Shown here: positions 57,912 to 64,000 of the stretch, one piece after another | How the letters are laid out: every line of letters begins with the position of its first letter | How positions within the stretch are numbered: position 1 is the first letter of the stretch | DNA from: JAAXIE01 sp965263155 | GTDB lineage: Bacteria; Chloroflexota; Dehalococcoidia; Lucifugimonadales; JAAXIE01 | Length of the DNA: 64,000 nt | NCBI GenBank assembly: GCA_965263155.1 | Contig: OZ253586.1 | Span: forward strand, 1,550,001-1,614,000 | Direction of reading: 5' to 3' | Position numbers and translations under genes: made by a program | Notes under the pieces: generated by a model | What the model saw: the letters and a program-made list of their open reading frames with translations, nothing else | The model's database searches: none | Told to the model about the DNA's origin: nothing

Positions 57912-58232
57912 CTAGTCGGACGAATCAGAGGAGGAACTGCTGCTGGCGACCTCCTCTTTCGAGCCGCTATCGTGGCTATGGCTGTGACCACCACCCTTGT
58001 CATCACTGTGGCCGTGGTCGCTCTCTTCTGTCTTACCCGGGGGGCTGTAGCCAGTCTTCTTGTAGTCGGTGGTGTAGAAGCCGGAGCCCTTGTAGATGAT
58101 GGGAACGGCGTGGAACCTGCGCCGGGAGTTTCCTTGGCAGCGGGGGCAAGGGCCTTCGGTGGCTGCGCTGAAGCTCTGCCTCAACTCGAAGATATGCCCG
58201 CAGCTGTCGCAAAGGTAGTCGTAAAGGGGCAC
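57912..58232 (-). CDS. FmdB-type zinc ribbon protein with His/Ser-rich tail
   Basis: 106 aa with GTG start at 58232, GGAGGTCAAAG upstream. PLYDYLCDSCGHIFELRQSF, then CPRCQGNSRRRFHAVPI, is the FmdB family zinc ribbon (two CxxC), followed by YKGSGFYTTDYKKTGYSPP. The C-terminal 45 residues are unusual: HGHSDDKGGGHSHSHDSGSK, then a run of Ser and Asp, which suggests extra metal binding. FmdB proteins are poorly understood regulators. Possibly co-transcribed with dtd, 30 bases downstream. Confidence 0.85.
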   Translation of the reverse strand: MPLYDYLCDSCGHIFELRQSFSAATEGPCPRCQGNSRRRFHAVPIIYKGSGFYTTDYKKTGYSPPGKTEESDHGHSDDKGGGHSHSHDSGSKEEVASSSSSSDSSD

Positions 58233-58315
58233 CTTTGACCTCCTATGGTCACCGCTAAGCAGTTTTTGACGACTGCTATTAGGTTTTCGAATATAGCATC
58301 GGCGACGAAACCTGT

Positions 58316-58436
58316 CAACGAAGTCAAAGCCCAAGGCCCCCAGCAGCTCCACGGTATCGGGCGAATCGAAGCCAACGGCGGCCCCGAAGAGCATTCCGCC
58401 CCTCTGAAGTTTGGCCTTGGTCTTGTTAGTTCGCAT
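58316..58436 (-). pseudogene. HpcH/HpaI aldolase N-terminal fragment
   Basis: From ATG 58436: KAKLQRGGMLFGAAVGFDSP, then DTVELLGALGFDFVD, the conserved first 40 residues of class II aldolases such as 2-keto-3-deoxy-L-rhamnonate aldolase (normally going on to VIDxEHG). The sequence breaks off at FVD and unrelated DNA follows, so about 85 percent is missing. Confidence 0.6.
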
Positions 58437-58966
58437 TTGCCATCTGCGGAATTGACCGTGGTCCGCTTGGGCCACGCATGGGGATGAAAGGTGGTCTATG
58501 GGGAGAAACTTGGTGTCCCACTTTGGTACCACTGTGTACCACGCCATGGGCAGAACCGTATCTGGAAAGGGTCGGGATGAGACACTCGTCGTAGCTGAAA
58601 ACACATTTTCCGTATCTGCAATGTGTCTCATTTGTCTCATTTGGGGTAGGTCCAGCTACGGAATGATGGGGTTTTGTGAGACACACCAGTGCCACTGAGA
58701 GGCCGCTCGGAAGGCAGGGTGGCGCGGCCGCAACACTTGGATAACCGAGCAGGGCGAGCGGGGGTAGTCCCGCAAGGCATTGCCGGGCGATCCCTGTGAC
58801 TGACCCTGCGAGGGATGCTTTTGCTGATTGTCTTTTCACGTTTCTACCCAGATGGAAGTGAGAAGCGTCGGGGCGACCTAGAGGCATACATCGAGCGTAG
58901 AGGGGAAGGGGCGGCGCGTCAACGGGCAGATGTCATGGGGACAGGTCGTCGGCCGAGGTGACGCAT
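58437..58966. other. Intergenic with TGAGACAC inverted repeats
   Basis: No gene. TGAGACAC occurs at 58578-58585 and 58677-58684, and its complement GTGTCTCA at 58623-58630, with a near copy TTGTCTCA at 58632-58639. A further stem ATCCCT / AGGGAT, followed by GCTTTTG, lies near 58791-58825. Confidence 0.4.
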
Positions 58967-58992
58967 GGCAGCTTTTTGTCAACAAAGCTGCC
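58967..58992. terminator. Hairpin after MFS gene
   Basis: GGCAGCTTT (58967-58975), 8-base loop, AAAGCTGCC (58984-58992): a perfect 9-base stem about 90 bases past the end of the transporter gene. No T-run on either side, so the terminator role is tentative. Confidence 0.45.
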
Positions 58993-59081
58993 ACCCGTGC
59001 CATTGCAGCACCTGTGCGACACGGGGTGTATGCAACGCCCACGTCGCCCCGCCGTAAACAGGATGATTCGGAACGGGCGGG

Positions 59082-60413
59082 CTAACTGGGGGCAGCGGCC
59101 GGGACCTGCTTCAGAGGCGGCTCGCGCGATGCGAGGATCGCCAGTGCCCCGGTGAGGTAGACAGCGACGAGGGCAGCGAAGACACCCTCGTACGAGCCGA
59201 TCCTGTCGAAATAGAGTCCGGCGATTAGCGGGCCAGACGCGCCTAATACTATGGTGAACGGGACACCCACACCCCGGACCGCGCCGATGTAGACCCTGCC
59301 GAAGTACTTGGCCCAGATGAACTCGCCCAATGGCACTGTGCCTCCGAACCCAAACCCCCAGCAGAAAAACGCAACGAACATCAACCCCAGCCAGCCCGTC
59401 TGCGCCGACACCAGCATGAGCACAACGCCCGTGGCACCGGTGCACAGCGCCGTCGCCGAGAGGTATCGGACGTGTACACGCTGCAGGAAGTAGCCCCATA
59501 CGAACTTGGAGGAGAGGTTGGCACCACCGTTAAGGGCAAGGGCTAGTGCTGCTTCGGTCCGGGTTAAGCCATTGTCGGTCATGAACGGGATGGCATGCAC
59601 CAGCACCGCCGAAATGGCCATTATGTTGGACCCGTAGCCGACGATAAGCAGCCAGATGGCTGGAGTCCGTAGTGCCTCACCTCGCGTGTAGGAGTTAGCA
59701 GCGTCGAGGGCCTGAGCATCGGCGGCTTTTTTCGACCGGCCACTTAAGCCAGCCCCAGGCTTGGTGCCGTCCGGCAGCAGGCCATAGTCTTCCGGCTGCC
59801 GTCGCATGACAAGAGCGACTGGCACGATGACGACGAACGTGAGCACCGCAAGGACTAGGTAGGCATCGCGCCAGCCCATCGAGTCCACGACACTTGTCAT
59901 TGCAACGGGCATTATCAGCCCTGCCAGCGAGACGCCTGAGGAGCCCAGAGCGATGGCCCATCCGCGCCTCACTACGAACCATTTCGATAGCGCAACGTTG
60001 ACGACCAGACCCCCGCTCAGCGAGAAGGCGATGCCGCCAGCGACCATGGAGAGGACAATGAACTGCCACAATGTCTCGATGCGGGACATGCCGAGAAACG
60101 CGACTGCGTAGACGCAGGCGCCCATCAGCATCAATGGGCGTGCGCCATAGCGGTCAATGTAAGGGCCAATTACGAAGCCGACGAACCCACCGACGGCGAC
60201 CGCTGCCGACCCGCCGAGGGTATACTCGGCGGCGGTCCAGCCAAGGTCATCCGTCATGGGGCGCAGGAAGACGCCAGCGATAGCTGCGCCAGCACCCATC
60301 GCAGTGAACTGCCCGACCACCGCCCCAACTACGATCCACCAGCCCCAGAAGATGCCTCCACACTTCCCCGGAGGACGCAATGACGCGTGAGTGGCGAGGG
60401 GGCTCTGGTCCAT
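59082..60413 (-). CDS. MFS transporter (monocarboxylate/oxalate-formate-like)
   Basis: 443 aa, about 12 membrane segments with a central cytoplasmic loop (GTKPGAGLSGRSKKAADAQA). WWIVVGAVVGQFTAMGAGA is helix 1; GPYIDRYGARPLMLMGACVY is the DxxGxR-type loop 2-3; SKWFVVRRGWAIALGSSGVS helix 4-5 region is typical of the OFA/MCT branch (KWFxxRRGxAxGxxxxG). It should move small organic anions. It is transcribed away from the membrane protein/regulator pair at 60613-61556, with a palindrome between. Confidence 0.88.
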   Translation of the reverse strand: MDQSPLATHASLRPPGKCGGIFWGWWIVVGAVVGQFTAMGAGAAIAGVFLRPMTDDLGWTAAEYTLGGSAAVAVGGFVGFVIGPYIDRYGARPLMLMGACVYAVAFLGMSRIETLWQFIVLSMVAGGIAFSLSGGLVVNVALSKWFVVRRGWAIALGSSGVSLAGLIMPVAMTSVVDSMGWRDAYLVLAVLTFVVIVPVALVMRRQPEDYGLLPDGTKPGAGLSGRSKKAADAQALDAANSYTRGEALRTPAIWLLIVGYGSNIMAISAVLVHAIPFMTDNGLTRTEAALALALNGGANLSSKFVWGYFLQRVHVRYLSATALCTGATGVVLMLVSAQTGWLGLMFVAFFCWGFGFGGTVPLGEFIWAKYFGRVYIGAVRGVGVPFTIVLGASGPLIAGLYFDRIGSYEGVFAALVAVYLTGALAILASREPPLKQVPAAAPS

Positions 60414-60483
60414 GGCGGTATCATAGCATGCGTCGTCAGCCTGCCTGGTTGTCGGCCACCATCGAACCCAACACCGTCAGTTA

Positions 60484-60500
60484 AGTTTGTAGTACAAACT
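60484..60500. promoter_or_regulatory. Palindromic operator in divergent promoter region
   Basis: AGTTTGT, AGT, ACAAACT: perfect 7-base arms. A second half-similar site TTTGTGGTACTTTT follows at 60503-60516, so TTTGTRGTAC occurs twice, 17 bases apart. It lies between the MFS gene (start 60413) and the membrane protein gene (60613); the winged-helix regulator encoded at 61245 is the obvious candidate binder. Confidence 0.6.
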
Positions 60501-60612
60501 AATTTGTGGTACTTTTAAGCCGCGGGGTCTCCGTGAAATGAAGTGCCTACACACATTTGGCCCCGCAATCTAGTTGGCCATAGGCTGCGCTGTTAATGAG
60601 AGGAGGCACGCG

Positions 60613-61248
60613 ATGCAAGAGGCGCAAGGTGGACGAGCAGACCTCACGCCCGAAGAGAGTTGGCGCACAATCCACGAGACCGTGGGGCGGGTGCAGAGTT
60701 CCATGTATGTCGCTGGTACGGCGACGATACTGCTTCTCTGGGGCGTAATCGTCTCCCTAGGCTATCTCTCGCAGTTCGCAATCGCGTCCCTTGCTCCGGG
60801 CTTCGCGGAGAGCAACCCGTGGTTCCCTGGACCCCTGTGGGGCACTCTGGCCACACTTGGGATGTTGGGCAGCGGAATCATCGGGCACCGCGCAGGCAGG
60901 CAGAACATGGCGGGCAAGGCAGCTCGCAGCGCTGGCATCAGGGTGTTCCTCTTCTGGCTCGCTGTGATGGGAGCAGCCTTCCTAGTCCCTGGAGCAGCGG
61001 GGCTTTGGAATGCGGGCGACACTGGGGACAGCATAGCGCGGGTCGCCGTTGCCATAGTGGCGCTCGGCTACATATTGTTCGGCATAATGCACCGCCCAGC
61101 CATCGTGGTAATCGGCGCAGGGATCGCGGCATCCTTCTATATCCCGAGCTACCTCGCGGGCGGGGCCGCGGAGGTCGTTTCGGGGGGAGCCATGCTGGCG
61201 GTAGCACTGCTCGGAGCGGCATGGATACACAATAGTCGCGTACCATGA
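60613..61248 (+). CDS. Membrane protein, five to six segments
   Basis: 211 aa from ATG 60613, chosen because GAGGAGGCACGCG lies before it; an in-frame ATG at 60574 lacks a site. After a polar start (LTPEESWRTIHETVGRVQSS) come hydrophobic segments ATILLLWGVIVSLGYLSQF, LWGTLATLGMLGSGIIG, VFLFWLAVMGAAFLVPGA, VAVAIVALGYILFGIM, AIVVIGAGIAASFYIP and MLAVALLGAAWI. The layout matches small membrane proteins that are paired with a winged-helix regulator in many bacteria; their role is unknown. The stop overlaps the next start (ATGA), so the two are translationally coupled. Confidence 0.7.
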   Translation: MQEAQGGRADLTPEESWRTIHETVGRVQSSMYVAGTATILLLWGVIVSLGYLSQFAIASLAPGFAESNPWFPGPLWGTLATLGMLGSGIIGHRAGRQNMAGKAARSAGIRVFLFWLAVMGAAFLVPGAAGLWNAGDTGDSIARVAVAIVALGYILFGIMHRPAIVVIGAGIAASFYIPSYLAGGAAEVVSGGAMLAVALLGAAWIHNSRVP

Positions 61249-61556
61249 CGGAAGAAGGCATTCCCCTCGACGAGACTATCCACCAGCCCATCCGCCTGAG
61301 AATGATGACTATGCTGGTCTCCCAGCCCGAAGGGGGACGGCTGGCGTACGGGTTCATTCAGAAGACCCTCGGCCTGACGGGCGGCAACCTGACCAGCCAC
61401 CTGCGAAAGCTGGAAGATGCTGACTATCTAGCCATCACCAAGGAGTTCATGGATTCCAAGCCTCGCACATGGGTGGAAGCTACCCTGACAGGACGGAAAG
61501 CCTTCGCCGAGTACCTATCCAACTTGGGGAAAACGCTGAGATGGCCGCCCGCGTAG
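61245..61556 (+). CDS. Winged-helix transcriptional regulator (ArsR/MarR-like)
   Basis: 103 aa. IHQPIRLRMMTMLVSQPEGG, then FIQKTLGLTGGNLTSHLRKL, and DADYLAITKEFMDSKPRTWV with EATLTGRKAFAEYLSNL: helix-turn-helix plus wing of the HTH_34-type 'winged helix DNA-binding' family (about 95-105 aa). These proteins normally repress the gene of the membrane partner encoded upstream. Probable target: the palindrome at 60484-60500, possibly controlling the divergent MFS gene too. Confidence 0.85.
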   Translation: MTEEGIPLDETIHQPIRLRMMTMLVSQPEGGRLAYGFIQKTLGLTGGNLTSHLRKLEDADYLAITKEFMDSKPRTWVEATLTGRKAFAEYLSNLGKTLRWPPA

Positions 61557-61564
61557 TTCGCCGG

Positions 61565-62536
61565 TTAGTTCTCGGACCCGACATTCATTCGGCCGACGGC
61601 TTTGTCTATTCGGTCCACCAGCGCGGCGTCCATGGGGACGGCGGCTTCCGCCTCGATACATTCGCGGAGCTCGTGGTGGTTTTTCACGCCCAAGACTACG
61701 GTGGAAACGCCGCTAACGGATAGGGCGTAGCAGTGGGCCAAGTAGGCGGCGGACTTGCCTACCTCGGAGGCAATCGCCCTAAAGGGGGCTGCGCGAGCGT
61801 AGTCAGCGAGCTCCGGGTGGCCGTCGGGCAGGGTGCGATCAATGGCGTCGGTGAGGGCCCCGGCTTGAACAGCACGGATTCCCATGACCGCAACGCCGTT
61901 AGCATTGGCGGAGGCTATGATGTCCCGTGGCCGGGGGGAGCCTTCGTCCCGCGCGAGAGCCCCAGGGGAGTCGAGCAGGTTGGCTATACACTGGATATAA
62001 TCGGGTCGCGGACCATTGGTGAGCAGCTCGATGAGAGCATCAGCTTGAGCAATGCCGGTCAGCCCCCAGTGGCGGATGCGTCCCTCTGCTATGAGCCTCT
62101 CGAACGCGGGCGCAACACCTTCTGCGACGGATGCAGCAGTTGACACCCGCTCGCCGCCCTCGCTCCCAAGGGTGACGGAGTTATGCAGGAACATGATGTC
62201 GACATGGTCGAGCCTCATGCGTTCGAGGCTCTCGGTCAGGCTCTCCGATAAACGGTCGTAGACCTGCGCGGGCCGAATGCCCCCCACGCGGCACTTGGTT
62301 ATGATACGCACGTTCTCAGGCAGTTTACCGGAAAATGCAGCACCGATGACGGACTCGGCCTCGCCATTACCATACAAGGGAGCGAGGTCGAGCAGATCAA
62401 TGCCGGAGTCGACGGCCTCGCGGACAGTGGCGACGCACTCCTCACGGGTGGTTGGTCCCCACACTTGGCCTAGTCCGCCGCCACCAAGGCTGAGGGCACT
62501 CACCATGCCCAGCTTGCCAAACGGTCGTTGTCGCAT
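61565..62536 (-). CDS. Aldo/keto reductase
   Basis: 323 aa, GGAGACCTCCC before the ATG. RPFGKLGMVSALSLGGGGLG start, GIDLLDLAPLYGNGEAESVI with catalytic Asp and Tyr, VRIITKCRVGGI with Lys, and HVDIMFLHNSV with His complete the tetrad; IRHWGLTGIAQ and STVVLGVKNHHELRECI are the NADPH-binding end. Close to the D-threo-aldose dehydrogenase-like branch. Substrate unknown. Same strand as the CoA-transferases upstream but 110 bases away. Confidence 0.9.
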   Translation of the reverse strand: MRQRPFGKLGMVSALSLGGGGLGQVWGPTTREECVATVREAVDSGIDLLDLAPLYGNGEAESVIGAAFSGKLPENVRIITKCRVGGIRPAQVYDRLSESLTESLERMRLDHVDIMFLHNSVTLGSEGGERVSTAASVAEGVAPAFERLIAEGRIRHWGLTGIAQADALIELLTNGPRPDYIQCIANLLDSPGALARDEGSPRPRDIIASANANGVAVMGIRAVQAGALTDAIDRTLPDGHPELADYARAAPFRAIASEVGKSAAYLAHCYALSVSGVSTVVLGVKNHHELRECIEAEAAVPMDAALVDRIDKAVGRMNVGSEN

Positions 62537-62646
62537 GGGAGGTCTCCTTCATGTATGCCTCTTGGCGGAGCTACCTATGACCGCTGAATACTCCGGTGGT
62601 AAGACGCCCAGCAAGCCGATTTCAAAGAGTAGCTACAGCCAATTCT

Positions 62647-63888
62647 CTATTTCAGCACGCCCTGTTCCGACAGTTCCCGGTACTCCTCTTCCGACAGCCC
62701 AATCATCTCCCTGAGGACCTGCTCCGTGTGCCGACCCAGCAGAGGCGACGGAGAGTGGTGGTGACCTGGGGTCAGGGACAGGACGAATTCACTGCGGTCG
62801 GTGGCGTAGACTCCCATCTCCTCGTGCTCCAAGTAGCTGTAGTGTGCCCGGTGGGTGAGTTGGGGGTCTTGGTACAGGTCGGCGCAGTCCAGCACCGCAC
62901 CCGCGGGCACACCAGCCGCCTGGAGGTGGACCATCAATTCGCGTGCATCCCATGGGGTGGTCCACCGCGCGATATTCGCCTCTAGGTCGTCCTCGTGCGC
63001 CTTCCTACCAGCTAGAGTGGCCAGCGACTCAGCGGCGGCCCATTCCGGGCTGCCCATGGCTTTCTGCAAGCACTCCCATTGCCCGTCGGTGAGACATGTA
63101 ATGGCTATCCACCTGTCCTCGCCTGTGCAGGGGAACGCGCCATGGGGCGAGGCCGACGGGTTGCGGTTGCCGGACCGCTGCGGCTCACGCCCGTTCATGG
63201 CCCAGTCTAGGAGCAGTGGAGTGGAGAGTTGCAGCGAGGTTTCGAGTTGGGCTAGGTCGAGGTGGATGCCCTTGCCGGTGCGACGCCGGTAGTCGAGGGC
63301 CGCCAAGATGGCTGCCACGCCATAGCGGGGGGCAACGAAGTCGGTGTATGCGCCATAGGGATTGACCGGCGAACGGTCGGGCCAGCCTGTGATGTAGGTG
63401 AGGCCCGACAAGGAGGCCATGACCGCGCCGAATCCAGGCTGTGAGGCGAAGGGCCCGCCACGTCCCAGCATTGAGGTGCTGAACATGATGATTTCAGGGT
63501 TCACCTTTACCAAGTCGTCATAGCCCAGCCCCAGCCTCTCCATTGTGCCGGGGGTGAAGTTCTCCGTCACCAAGTCGGCCCAGCGGACTAGGCGCACCAG
63601 GAGGTCCCCCGCCTTCTCATGGCGTAGGTCGATGGTGATGCCGTACTTGTTGGCGTTCTGGTTCGCGAAATAGCCGCTGCGGTTCACTCCCGACTGTCCG
63701 TCCTTGAAGGGACCGCCATTGCGGAGCACATCGGTGCGGTTGCCCGACTCCACTCGCACCACCGTCGCGCCGTGCTCGGCAAGATACTTGGTGGTCATTG
63801 GGCCAGCCACCACCCAGCAGAAGTCCAGGACCTTGAGGCCTTCCAATGCCTGGGGCGCCTGCGCGCCGTCCGAGTTTTGCCGTGCCAT
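62647..63888 (-). CDS. Class III CoA-transferase (CaiB/BaiF family)
   Basis: 413 aa from ATG 63888; the GTG two codons before is also possible. LEGLKVLDFCWVVAGPMTTK, EHGATVVRVESGNRTD, NKYGITIDLRHEKAG, ADLVTENFTPGTMERLGLGY and YDDLVKVNPEIIMFSTSMLG are the family blocks; the catalytic Asp is in GIHLDLAQLE (about residue 210). HGAFPCTGEDRWIAITCLTD is the second domain. It exchanges CoA between an acyl-CoA and a carboxylic acid. The ATG overlaps the upstream CoA-transferase stop (TGATG), so the two may form a heteromer, as in succinyl-CoA:benzylsuccinate transferases. Confidence 0.92.
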   Translation of the reverse strand: MARQNSDGAQAPQALEGLKVLDFCWVVAGPMTTKYLAEHGATVVRVESGNRTDVLRNGGPFKDGQSGVNRSGYFANQNANKYGITIDLRHEKAGDLLVRLVRWADLVTENFTPGTMERLGLGYDDLVKVNPEIIMFSTSMLGRGGPFASQPGFGAVMASLSGLTYITGWPDRSPVNPYGAYTDFVAPRYGVAAILAALDYRRRTGKGIHLDLAQLETSLQLSTPLLLDWAMNGREPQRSGNRNPSASPHGAFPCTGEDRWIAITCLTDGQWECLQKAMGSPEWAAAESLATLAGRKAHEDDLEANIARWTTPWDARELMVHLQAAGVPAGAVLDCADLYQDPQLTHRAHYSYLEHEEMGVYATDRSEFVLSLTPGHHHSPSPLLGRHTEQVLREMIGLSEEEYRELSEQGVLK

Positions 63889-64000
63889 CACACCACTCCC
63901 GCTCCGCGCAAGGACACCAGCTCTTGGGGCGTCAGGCCTAATTCATCAACGTAGACCTCTCGGTTGTGCTCGCCCACTCGCGGCGCGGGTCGGCGGACAG
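63888..64000 (-). CDS. Class III CoA-transferase, C-terminal end (runs off window)
   Basis: The last 36 codons read PAPRVGEHNREVYVDELGLT, then PQELVSLRGAGVV and TGA. PxxGEHNxEVYxxxLGLxxxELxxLRxxGV is the standard C-terminus of CaiB/BaiF proteins. The rest lies beyond the window edge. It overlaps the next gene by one base. Confidence 0.8.
   Translation of the reverse strand, partial: VRRPAPRVGEHNREVYVDELGLTPQELVSLRGAGVV

Noticed and set aside
58700..58900. Structured ncRNA (RNase P, 6S or tmRNA)
   Set aside because: The GC-rich stretch forms some stems, but none of the conserved motifs of these RNAs could be found.

Overview
The window reads as chromosomal DNA from a member of the Chloroflexota, most likely a Dehalococcoidia/SAR202-type or related uncultured lineage. 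This is inferred from gene content: several MetE-like 'methionine synthase II' proteins of about 380-400 aa, NHL and lactonase beta-propellers, an HpaB-type oxygenase, class III CoA-transferases, DinB proteins, RCC1, leucine-rich and ankyrin repeat proteins, and Calx-beta-like surface proteins. No rRNA, tRNA or CRISPR array was found, so the assignment rests on protein families only.

The window has two unlike halves. Bases 1 to about 54,650 are accessory DNA with many decayed genes: frameshifts, in-frame stops, truncations and fragments of IS elements, integrases and defence genes. Intact genes stand among them: a MetE-like enzyme (2567-3712), a methyltransferase (4251-4934), an NHL protein (13628-14506), a carboxymuconolactone decarboxylase and a lactonase (20223-22338), a 992-aa adenylation-carrier-reductase enzyme (40969-43947), a toxin-antitoxin pair (45670-46331) and a phosphonate operon (46663-49838). 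Bases 54,652-64,000 are a compact, essentially undamaged core: MiaB, NadC, DinB, D-aminoacyl-tRNA deacylase, FmdB zinc ribbon, an MFS transporter facing a membrane protein/winged-helix pair, an aldo/keto reductase and two tandem CoA-transferases. The join is marked by a P4-type tyrosine integrase (53489-54653) and a complete IS5-family element (about 51748-53100).

Region by region. 0-2.5 kb: remnants of a RecQ-type helicase/exonuclease, a Cas3 HD domain and an LRR protein, then a superinfection-immunity protein. 2.5-8.8 kb: three MetE-like genes (one intact, two decayed), a broken GPP34/GOLPH3 gene and a broken RCC1 repeat gene. 8.8-13.5 kb: an ABC-2 transporter with a dead ATPase, an HTH remnant and a frameshifted UvrD/HelD-like helicase ending in a topoisomerase-type zinc ribbon. 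13.6-22.4 kb: NHL protein, Cache lipoprotein, an IS5 relic, a broken HpaB oxygenase and the decarboxylase/hydrolase/lactonase run. 22.4-29 kb: a membrane-bound XRE regulator (frameshifted), a secreted surface protein and PDDEXK-like/SCP2 remnants. 29-39.6 kb: a decayed defence island with a GmrSD-like nuclease, an ankyrin protein of about 22 repeats, a large serine recombinase joined to an hsdM remnant, and a giant DUF4011-helicase-nuclease-DUF3320 protein. 40.9-51 kb: the A-T-R reductase, the RHH/PIN module and the phosphonate cluster (PepM, two-subunit phosphonopyruvate decarboxylase, 2-aminoethylphosphonate transaminase) with a broken O-methyltransferase upstream.

The most interesting candidates are the phosphonate operon with its split decarboxylase, the orphan A-T-R reductase that seems to lack the amino-acid-anchoring Asp, a dispersed repeat of about 48 bp present four times (8.9, 16.3, 29.2 and 44.2 kb), and the defence-gene graveyard. 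Decay is unlikely to be only base-calling error, because long genes inside the damaged half (992, 381 and 341 codons) are uninterrupted.
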